Source of the DNA: Pseudomonas paraglycinae
GTDB taxonomy: Bacteria > Pseudomonadota > Gammaproteobacteria > Pseudomonadales > Pseudomonadaceae
Assembly (NCBI RefSeq): GCF_021601625.1
Contig: NZ_BQHR01000007.1
Span: 62,001 to 126,000 of the forward strand
Length of the DNA: 64,000 nt
Direction of reading: 5' to 3'
Part shown: positions 57,747-64,000 of the stretch, piece after piece
Layout of the letters: each line of letters starts with the position of its first letter
Numbering within the stretch: the first letter of the stretch is position 1
Position numbers and translations under genes: made by a program
The notes under the pieces: model-generated
Told to the model about the DNA's origin: nothing
Database searches by the model: none
The model's input: only the letters and a program-made list of their open reading frames with translations

Positions 57747-59876
57747 TCAGCCGTTGGGCCCTACTGTCGCAACGATGGTCACTTGCTTGTTGTCCGGAAT
57801 TTCCTGGTAGGCCAGCACATGCAGTCCGGGAACTGCCAGGCGACCAAAGCGCGAGAGCATCGCGCGAACCGGGCCTGCTACCAACAGGATCACCGGCTGA
57901 CCTTGCATTTCCTGGCGCTGCGCCGCTTCGATCAGTGAACGCTGCAGCTTCTCGGCCATGCTCGGCTCCAGCAGAACGCCCTCTTCCGAGCCTTGTCCTG
58001 CCTTCTGCAGACTATTGAGCAATATTTGTTCCAACCTTGGCTCCAGCGTGATAACTGGCAGCTCCGACTCAGTCCCTACAATGCTTTGGACGATGGCACG
58101 GGATACGCCGACCCGCACAGCAGCCACCAAAGCGGCGGTATCTTGACTCTTGGCGGCATTGTTGGCGATGGCCTCGGCAATGCTGCGGATATCGCGCACC
58201 GGCACGTGTTCGGCCAGCAACGCCTGCAATACTTTGAGCAACTGCGACAGCGTGACCACGCCCGGCACCAGCTCTTCGGCCAGTTTCGGCGAGCTCTTGG
58301 CCAGCAATTGCATCAATTGCTGCACTTCTTCGTGGCCGATCAGCTCGCTGGAGTGCTTGTACAGAATCTGGTTCAAGTGGGTCGCAACCACGGTGCTGGC
58401 ATCGACCACGGTGTAACCGAGCGATTGCGCCTGGGCACGCTGGCTGACCTCGATCCACACCGCCTCCAGGCCGAAAGCCGGATCTTTGGCGGTAATGCCG
58501 TTGAGCGAGCCGTAGACCTGTCCCGGGTTGATCGCCAGTTCGCGATCCGGGTAGATCTCGGCCTCGGCCAGGATCACGCCCATCAGAGTCAGGCGATAGG
58601 CGCTCGGCGCCAGATCGAGGTTGTCGCGGATGTGCACGGTCGGCATCAGGAAGCCCAGATCCTGCGAGAGCTTCTTGCGCACGCCCTTGATCCGCGCCAG
58701 CAATTGTCCGCCCTGGTTGCGATCCACCAACGGAATCAGGCGGTAGCCGACTTCCAGGCCGATCATGTCGATCGGGGTCACGTCGTCCCAGCCCAGCTCC
58801 TTGGTTTCCATGGCGCGGGCCGGCGACGGCAGCAGTTCCTGTTGACGTTTGACCTCTTCCAGCGCGACGACCTTGGCCACGTTCTGCTTCTTCCAGAACA
58901 GGTAAGCGCCACCGGCAGCCAGTGCAGCCATGGTCAGGAACGAGAAGTGCGGCATGCCCGGCACCAGGCCCATGACCGCCATCAGACCGGCAGCCACCGC
59001 CAGCGCTTTGGGCGAGGCGAACATCTGGCGATTGATTTGCTTGCCCATGTCTTCCGAACCGGAAGCACGGGTCACCATGATCGCTGCAGCTGTAGATAAC
59101 AACAGTGATGGCAATTGCGCCACTAAACCGTCACCGATGGTCAGCAAGGCGTAAACCTTGCCGGCGTCGGCGAACGTCATGTTGTGCTGGAAGATACCGA
59201 CGGCCATACCGCCGATCAGGTTGATGAACAGAATCAGCAGGCCGGCGATGGCGTCACCGCGCACGAACTTGCTGGCACCGTCCATCGAACCGTAGAACTC
59301 GGCCTCTTGGGCCACTTCCTGACGACGGGCCTTGGCCTGCGCCTGGTCGATCAGACCGGCGTTGAGGTCGGCGTCGATCGCCATTTGCTTGCCGGGCATC
59401 GCATCGAGGGTGAAGCGCGCGCTCACCTCGGAGATCCGGCCGGCACCCTTGGTCACCACGACGAAGTTGATGATCATCAAGATCGCGAAAACCACGATAC
59501 CGACCACGTAGTTACCGCCGATCACCACCTCACCGAAGGCCTGGATCACCTTACCGGCAGCGGCGTGGCCATCCTGACCGTGGAGCATCACCACCCGCGT
59601 CGACGCCACGTTCAGCGCCAGTCGCAACAGCGTCGCTACCAGCAGGATCGTCGGGAACACCGCGAAATCCAGCGGCCGCAAGGCGTATACGCAGACCAGC
59701 AGCACGACGATCGACAGGGCAATGTTGAAGGTGAAGAACACGTCGAGCAGGAACGGCGGCACCGGCAACATCATCATCGCCAGCATGACCAGCAGCAACA
59801 GCGGCACACCCAGATTGCCTCGACTGAGGTCGGCAACATTCGAGCGAGCAGTGTTGAATAACTGAGAGCGATCCAC
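57747..59876 (-). CDS. flhA: Flagellar export gate protein FlhA
   Basis: This 709-residue protein has about eight membrane helices in the first half, the FHIPEP-type region (SEVSARFTLDAMPGKQMAIDADLNAGLI) and a cytoplasmic domain (about 355-709) that docks substrates. Start GTG 59876 gives MDRSQLFNTAR and is preceded by GGGGA. The upstream gap to the plus-strand DUF6124 gene is 527 bp; its flhA-proximal part (59877-60030) has no named feature. Confidence 0.96.
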   Translation of the reverse strand: MDRSQLFNTARSNVADLSRGNLGVPLLLLVMLAMMMLPVPPFLLDVFFTFNIALSIVVLLVCVYALRPLDFAVFPTILLVATLLRLALNVASTRVVMLHGQDGHAAAGKVIQAFGEVVIGGNYVVGIVVFAILMIINFVVVTKGAGRISEVSARFTLDAMPGKQMAIDADLNAGLIDQAQAKARRQEVAQEAEFYGSMDGASKFVRGDAIAGLLILFINLIGGMAVGIFQHNMTFADAGKVYALLTIGDGLVAQLPSLLLSTAAAIMVTRASGSEDMGKQINRQMFASPKALAVAAGLMAVMGLVPGMPHFSFLTMAALAAGGAYLFWKKQNVAKVVALEEVKRQQELLPSPARAMETKELGWDDVTPIDMIGLEVGYRLIPLVDRNQGGQLLARIKGVRKKLSQDLGFLMPTVHIRDNLDLAPSAYRLTLMGVILAEAEIYPDRELAINPGQVYGSLNGITAKDPAFGLEAVWIEVSQRAQAQSLGYTVVDASTVVATHLNQILYKHSSELIGHEEVQQLMQLLAKSSPKLAEELVPGVVTLSQLLKVLQALLAEHVPVRDIRSIAEAIANNAAKSQDTAALVAAVRVGVSRAIVQSIVGTESELPVITLEPRLEQILLNSLQKAGQGSEEGVLLEPSMAEKLQRSLIEAAQRQEMQGQPVILLVAGPVRAMLSRFGRLAVPGLHVLAYQEIPDNKQVTIVATVGPNG

Positions 59877-60038
59877 CGGTTTTCCCCGTTCCTTTAAAGC
59901 AAACTTTTGACGCCCGAAGCAGGCGCACGGCGGCTACTGCAAGAAGCCTTCCAACTTTTGCCGATGATTGAAACAGAGGGGTTCGGGCGTGGTTTTTCTG
60001 CTGGGCGGGATGCCGCTTTCGCAAGAAGTCAGCAAAAA

Positions 60039-60070
60039 GTGTCTTTTAAACTCGGGTGTTTAAAAGACAC
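60039..60070. other. Perfect 13-bp hairpin palindrome between flhA and the DUF6124 gene
   Basis: GTGTCTTTTAAAC (60039-60051) and GTTTAAAAGACAC (60058-60070) are exact inverse complements around TCGGGT. It is AT-rich and unlike the REPs of the window. It could be an operator, or a hairpin at the 5' border of the structured leader to its right. Confidence 0.6.
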
Positions 60071-60403
60071 CTTCAGACACGCCTTACAGGCTACGAATCC
60101 TTGCGCCGTTGCCTACGGCTACGCCAGAATCCGCCGGCTTGTGCGCTGTGGGGTCGGGTTCTATTGTGGATCTGTCGCTGACGAATCAGCGATCGGGTTT
60201 AGCGACTCGGTTCGAATTAAAGGTGCGCCAGCGTTCCAGGCTTCGTTGCGGATCTGTATGTCTGCAATTTCGTTATGGTGGCTGTATGCGGGAGACCCTT
60301 GCGGTCTGCCGGGTGCCTTTGACCGGTTCGCTAACCTGCGTACAGCCGCCACCCTTCCTGTTTAGCGACTGGATTTGGCGGCTCCACCCAAAGGAGCTTC
60401 ACC
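60071..60403 (+). promoter_or_regulatory. Structured leader of the DUF6124 gene
   Basis: The 333 bp before the DUF6124 start hold several hairpins: GCCGT/ACGGC (60105-60119), CGCTGA-CGAA-TCAGCG (60176-60191), a 17-bp stem with three G-U pairs closing a branched domain (60276-60292 with 60335-60351) that encloses AGACC/GGTCT and a CCGG-type hairpin, and finally GCTCC/GGAGC (60381-60397), which contains the Shine-Dalgarno AAGGAG. This layout resembles an RNA regulator with a translational switch. I recognise similar leaders in other fluorescent pseudomonads from memory but know no assigned family. Confidence 0.62.
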
Positions 60404-60778
60404 ATGATCAAACCCACACCCAACCCACCCGAAACCGACCCTGCCTCGCCCTACGAATCCGCAGATTCCAGAAAGCTTCACGAAGCCGCCGACCGCGCCC
60501 TCGATCACTACCTCTGCCCGCCCGGCTCCACGCCACCACCGCGCAAGAACCGCAGAATGTACGCCGTCACCGCGGACTTCAAAAACGAAGAGCTGCTGGC
60601 CGATGCCTGCGAAACCCTCGCCTCGGCCAGAACCATCGTCAATGACTTCACCCACCTCATGCCCGCCTCCCAGCGCAGGACATTGGTGGGTATTGCGCAA
60701 CTGATCATGCTCGGGGAACTGGCAGTGAATCGGGTGCTGGATAATCTGGAAATACCGTCGACGCAGACTTCCGCGTAA
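60404..60778 (+). CDS. DUF6124 family small protein
   Basis: This 124-residue protein has a Pro-rich N-terminus and a helical C-terminal domain (FKNEELLADACETLASARTIVNDFTHLM, GIAQLIMLGELAVNRVLDNL) typical of the Pseudomonas-restricted DUF6124/DUF3077-like group. No signal peptide or membrane helix. The function is unknown. It is the only plus-strand gene within the flagellar block and breaks flhA from flhB, so it was probably inserted there. The ribosome binding site AAGGAG lies in a leader hairpin. Confidence 0.85.
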   Translation: MIKPTPNPPETDPASPYESADSRKLHEAADRALDHYLCPPGSTPPPRKNRRMYAVTADFKNEELLADACETLASARTIVNDFTHLMPASQRRTLVGIAQLIMLGELAVNRVLDNLEIPSTQTSA

Positions 60779-60843
60779 AGGCTTGAGAGATGTGTCGTGG
60801 CGGCTGACGCCTTCGCGAGCAGGCAACACAGGTCATCAGGCAT

Positions 60844-60885
60844 AAAAAAACCGCCACCGGATTCAACCGGATGGCGGTTTTTTTT
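60844..60885. terminator. Bidirectional terminator between DUF6124 and flhB
   Basis: AAAACCGCCA pairs with TGGCGGTTTT, with an inner CCGG/CCGG stem, and is flanked by A- and T-tracts. It ends both convergent transcripts. Confidence 0.92.
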
Positions 60886-60897
60886 GCTTCATCACGA

Positions 60898-62037
60898 TCA
60901 GGAATCGCGCCGCAAATCCGGCGGGATCGGCAGATCGTCCTTGAGCGGTTCCGGGAACTTGCCCTTGCCCGCGCGGTGCTGGCGGATCTGGTAGACGTAC
61001 GCCAGCACCTGGGCGACCGCCAGGTACAGGCCGCCGGGGATTTCTTCTTCCAGCTCCGTGGAGTAGTAGATCGAACGCGCCAGCGCCGGCGATTCGAGGA
61101 GCATGACGTTGTTGGCCACGGCGACTTCGCGGATCTTCAGCGCCAGGAAGTCGCTGCCCTTGGCCAGCAGCATCGGCGCCCCGCCCTTCTCGGCGTCGTA
61201 CTTGAGCGCCACGGCGTAGTGGGTCGGGTTGGTGATGACCACGTCGGCATCCGGAATCGCCGCCATCATCCGCCGTTGCGACATCTCGCGCTGAACCTGG
61301 CGAATGCGCTGCTTGACCTCTGGCCGACCTTCCTGGTCCTTGTGCTCGTCGCGCACTTCCTGCTTGGTCATCTTGAGCTTCTTGATGCTCTCCCAGATCT
61401 GCACGGGCACGTCGACGGCGGCGATGATGATCAACCCGCAGGCCAGCCACAGAGAGCTCCAGCCCACCAGTTGCAAGCTGTGAATGATCGCCCGGTCCAG
61501 CGGCTCGTGGGCGATGCGCAGCAGATCGTCGATGTCCGCATTGAGCACCACCAGCGCCACACCCAGCGTGATGAGAAACTTGGCCAGCGCCTTGAGCAGC
61601 TCGACCACAGCCTTCATCGAGAACATCCGCTTGAGGCCCGCCGCCGGGTTCATCCGGCTGAACTTGGGTGCCAGCGAACCGGCGGCGAACAGCCAGCCGC
61701 CCAGCGCAATCGGTCCGAGGAAAGCCGCCAGCAACAGGGTGATCATGATCGGCTGGATCGCCAGCAACGCCTGCAATCCGGAGCTCATCAGGAACGTCGC
61801 CATCGAGCGCTCGTCCATGATCACTTCCCGCGACAGCGTGAAGTTCTGGCGCATCAGGTCCATCAATTCCTGCGCCAGCATCCCGCCAAAAATCAGCAGC
61901 GCGGCAGAGCCGGCGAGCATGATCGCCAGGGTGTTGAGCTCCTTGGAGCGCGCAATTTCACCCTTTTCCCGGGAGTCCTTTTTGCGCTTCTCCGTGGGGT
62001 CTTCTGTTTTGTCCTGACCGCTTTCGCTCTCAGCCAT
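60898..62037 (-). CDS. flhB: Flagellar export switch protein FlhB
   Basis: This 379-residue protein has a charged N-terminus (AESESGQDKTEDPTEKRKKDSREKG), four membrane helices, and a cytoplasmic domain with the self-cleavage site NPTH in VVITNPTHYAVALKY. Cleavage switches export from rod/hook to filament subunits. It lies 3 bp after fliR. Confidence 0.96.
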   Translation of the reverse strand: MAESESGQDKTEDPTEKRKKDSREKGEIARSKELNTLAIMLAGSAALLIFGGMLAQELMDLMRQNFTLSREVIMDERSMATFLMSSGLQALLAIQPIMITLLLAAFLGPIALGGWLFAAGSLAPKFSRMNPAAGLKRMFSMKAVVELLKALAKFLITLGVALVVLNADIDDLLRIAHEPLDRAIIHSLQLVGWSSLWLACGLIIIAAVDVPVQIWESIKKLKMTKQEVRDEHKDQEGRPEVKQRIRQVQREMSQRRMMAAIPDADVVITNPTHYAVALKYDAEKGGAPMLLAKGSDFLALKIREVAVANNVMLLESPALARSIYYSTELEEEIPGGLYLAVAQVLAYVYQIRQHRAGKGKFPEPLKDDLPIPPDLRRDS

Positions 62038-62040
62038 GAC

Positions 62041-62826
62041 TCAGCGCGCCTTTGCCAGTTCGCGTAAAAACTGCAGGGCCTCAGTAGCCAGCGGTTGATA
62101 CTGATTGAGAATGTCCGCCAACCCGACCCAGACAATGAACAGGCCGAGCACCAGGGTCAGCGGAAAGCCGATGGAGAAAATGTTGAGCTGTGGCGCGGCG
62201 CGGGTCATCACACCAAACGCGATGTTGACCACCAGCAGCGCGGTGACTGCCGGCAGCACCAGCAACAACGCGGCGCCCAGCACCCAGCCGAGTTTGCCGG
62301 CCAGTTCCCAGTAATGCGTGGTCATCAACCCGCCGCCGACCGGCAGCGTGGTGAAGCTCTCGGTGAGCACTTCGAAGACCACCAGGTGCCCGTTCATCGA
62401 CAGGAACAGCAAGGTCACCAGCATCGTGAAGAACTGCCCGATCACCGCCACCGACACGCCGTTGGTAGGGTCGATCATAGAAGCGAAGCCCATGCCCATC
62501 TGGATCGCGACGATCTGCCCCGCCACCACGAAGGCCTGAAAGAACAACTGCAAGGAGAAGCCCAGCACCGCACCGACGAGGATCTGCTCGGCGATCAGCA
62601 GCAGACCGCTGAGGTCCAGCGGGCTGACCGCCGGCATCGCCGGCAGGTTGGGCGTAATCACCACGGTGATCGCAAAGGCGAAGTACAGACGGATCCGCCG
62701 GGGCACCAGCGTGGTTCCGAAGACGGGCATCACCATCAACATCGAGGCGACTCGAAACATCGGCAGCATGAACGACGCCACCCAGGTACTGATCTGGGTA
62801 TCGGTCAACTGAAGCAGCGATTGCAT
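62041..62826 (-). CDS. fliR: Flagellar export protein FliR
   Basis: This 261-residue protein has about six membrane helices. The family segments PMFRVASMLMVMPVFG, GFSLQLFFQAFVVAGQIVAIQMGMGFASMIDPTNG and TRAAPQLNIFSIGFPLTL are visible. It is part of the FliPQR core of the export gate. It is separated from fliQ by 3 bp. Confidence 0.95.
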   Translation of the reverse strand: MQSLLQLTDTQISTWVASFMLPMFRVASMLMVMPVFGTTLVPRRIRLYFAFAITVVITPNLPAMPAVSPLDLSGLLLIAEQILVGAVLGFSLQLFFQAFVVAGQIVAIQMGMGFASMIDPTNGVSVAVIGQFFTMLVTLLFLSMNGHLVVFEVLTESFTTLPVGGGLMTTHYWELAGKLGWVLGAALLLVLPAVTALLVVNIAFGVMTRAAPQLNIFSIGFPLTLVLGLFIVWVGLADILNQYQPLATEALQFLRELAKAR

Positions 62827-62829
62827 GGC

Positions 62830-63099
62830 TTAGCCGATGACCATCGGAATGTTTTTGTACAGCTGAGTGATGTATTCCATGAACGTCTGCACCAGCCACG
62901 GGCCGGCGACGATCAGCGTGACCAGCATCACCAGCAGACGCGGCAGGAAGCTCAGGGTCTGTTCATTGATCTGGGTCGCGGCCTGGAACATCGACACCAG
63001 CAGGCCCACCAACAGACTCGGCACCACCAGAATCGCCACCATCATGGTGGTCAGCCACAGGGCCTCGCGAAAGATGTCGACCGCTACTTCTGGCGTCAT
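62830..63099 (-). CDS. fliQ: Flagellar export protein FliQ
   Basis: This 89-residue protein has two membrane helices and the motif [18 protein letters not shown]. It forms the FliP5Q4R1 export core with FliP and FliR. It overlaps fliP by 4 bp. Confidence 0.96.
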   Translation of the reverse strand: MTPEVAVDIFREALWLTTMMVAILVVPSLLVGLLVSMFQAATQINEQTLSFLPRLLVMLVTLIVAGPWLVQTFMEYITQLYKNIPMVIG

Positions 63100-63854
63100 G
63101 GCGATACACCTCCGAAACTGCTGGCCAGGGTGCCGATGATCAGCGCCCAGCCATCCACCAGCACGAACAGCATGATTTTGAACGGCAGGGAAATGATCAG
63201 CGGCGAGAGCATCATCATACCCATCGCCATCAGCACGCTCGCCACCACCAGGTCGATGATCAGGAACGGGATGAAGATCATGAAGCCGATCTGGAACGCG
63301 GTCTTCAGTTCAGACGTCACGAAGGCCGGCACCAGAATCGTCAGCGGCGCCTGATCCGGCGTCGCGATGTCGGTGCGTTTGGACAGGCGCATGAACAGCT
63401 CAAGATCGCTGGAGCGGGTCTGGGCGAGCATGAAGTCCTTGATCGGCACTTGAGCCTTTTCCACCGCCTGCTGGGCCGTCAGCTTTTCCGCGAGGTACGG
63501 CTGCAAGGCATCGCTGTTCACGCGGTCGAATACCGGCGCCATGATGAACAGCGTCAGGAACAGCGCCATGCCGGTGAGGATCTGGTTCGACGGCGTCTGC
63601 TGCAAGCCCAGGGCCTGACGCAGGATCGAGAAGACGATGATGATCCGGGTGAAACTGGTCATCAGGATGACGGCGGCCGGAATGAAGCTCAGCGCCGTCA
63701 TGATCAGCAGGATCTGCAGGCTGACCGAGTACTCCTGCGCGCCCTCGGCGTTGGTGCCCAGGGTGATCGCCGGGATCGACAACGGATCGGCGGCGAATAC
63801 CAGCGGCGCGGCCAACATCAAGGCCAGGGTCAAGACGATGCGCAACGCACCCAT
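63096..63854 (-). CDS. fliP: Flagellar export protein FliP
   Basis: This 252-residue protein has a signal peptide ([12 protein letters not shown]) and four membrane helices; family motifs include [27 protein letters not shown] and [25 protein letters not shown]. It is the main ring component of the export gate. It overlaps fliQ by 4 bp and the fliO stop by one base (TAATG). Confidence 0.96.
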   Translation of the reverse strand: MGALRIVLTLALMLAAPLVFAADPLSIPAITLGTNAEGAQEYSVSLQILLIMTALSFIPAAVILMTSFTRIIIVFSILRQALGLQQTPSNQILTGMALFLTLFIMAPVFDRVNSDALQPYLAEKLTAQQAVEKAQVPIKDFMLAQTRSSDLELFMRLSKRTDIATPDQAPLTILVPAFVTSELKTAFQIGFMIFIPFLIIDLVVASVLMAMGMMMLSPLIISLPFKIMLFVLVDGWALIIGTLASSFGGVSP

Positions 63855-64000
63855 TACTTCTTATCCTTCTGATCCTTGCCGAGGATCTTCAACAGATGCT
63901 GGGCAAATTCCGGAGTCGCTTTGTCGGCGGTGCTCGGCACCTCGACCGGCTCTTTGAGCACGTGCAACGCAGTGATGGTTCCGGGGCTGAGACCGAGCAG
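63854..64000 (-). CDS. fliO: FliO, C-terminal part
   Basis: The last 48 codons of a gene that continues beyond the right edge. The product ends KDQKDKK after [12 protein letters not shown], with the short beta-rich [15 protein letters not shown] segment just before, consistent with the cytoplasmic tail of FliO, which helps FliP assemble. Its stop overlaps the fliP start. Confidence 0.88.
   Translation of the reverse strand: MLGLSPGTITALHVLKEPVEVPSTADKATPEFAQHLLKILGKDQKDKK

Noticed and set aside
60109-60645. Plus-strand open frame running through the DUF6124 leader into the gene in another frame
   Set aside because: It crosses the structured leader and the real gene out of frame; the DUF6124 product has the family features and the ribosome binding site.

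Overview
The window reads as a chromosomal segment of a Pseudomonas, most likely of the P. fluorescens group. The basis is GC-rich codon use, the gene order sdhCDAB-sucAB-lpd-sucC opposite gltA, the gcl-hyi-glxR-ttuD-pykF order, the ccm cluster beside a fleN-fliA-cheYZAB-motCD-parCP-cheW block, and many short REP-type repeats of the kind that fill intergenic DNA in this group. No rRNA, tRNA, CRISPR array, prophage or plasmid gene was seen.

Layout. 1-9442 (minus): TCA operon sdhCDAB-sucAB-lpd-sucC, running off the left edge. 9443-9806: divergent promoter region shared with gltA (plus). 11097-12160: about 1 kb without a gene, holding a large inverted-repeat element. 12161-22792: accessory metabolism and envelope genes: acetate permease actP with yjcH, an isolated betaine-type binding protein, a membrane-anchored GH17 glucan enzyme, an alpha/beta hydrolase with an MlaA-like protein, a DUF808 membrane protein, a RutR-like TetR regulator, a RAYT transposase between REP sequences, and a GlcG/HbpS-like protein. 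23061-29489 (plus): glyoxylate carboligase pathway to glycerate, 2-phosphoglycerate and pyruvate. 29634-34604: urea transporter, voltage-gated potassium channel with a zinc ribbon, sulfate-binding protein, DUF5666-like secreted protein, MFS exporter. 34651-35894: toxin-antitoxin debris: a HicB without HicA, and an HTH antitoxin followed by an internally deleted PIN toxin. 35948-43331 (minus): a lipoprotein and the ccmABCDEFGHI cytochrome c maturation operon. 43529-45429 (plus): a FliK-like protein and a short FlhB-like protein. 45486-64000 (minus): chemotaxis and flagellar regulation and export genes (DUF2802, cheW, parP, parC, motD, motC, cheB, cheA, cheZ, cheY, fliA, fleN, flhF, flhA, flhB, fliR, fliQ, fliP, fliO), interrupted at 60404-60778 by a plus-strand DUF6124 gene with a long structured leader.

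How the genes work together. Acetate uptake (ActP), citrate synthase and the sdh/suc operon feed one another. The gcl operon salvages glyoxylate, and the urea transporter just downstream suggests a link to ureide or purine breakdown, which yields both glyoxylate and urea. FlhF, FleN and FliA control polar flagellum placement, number and late gene expression. ParC and ParP place the chemosensory arrays built from CheA and CheW, and MotCD is the second stator. FlhA, FlhB and FliPQR form the flagellar export gate.

Most interesting items: (1) the structured leader of the DUF6124 gene, with a 17-bp closing stem and a hairpin that hides the ribosome binding site; (2) four tandem FliM/CheZ-like acidic motifs in the CheA linker; (3) a decayed PIN toxin beside an intact antitoxin; (4) the composite inverted repeat at 11204-12043; (5) a complete RAYT-REP locus; (6) two identical palindromes flanking the gcl control region. 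Functions are read from sequence and family memory only; no database search was run.
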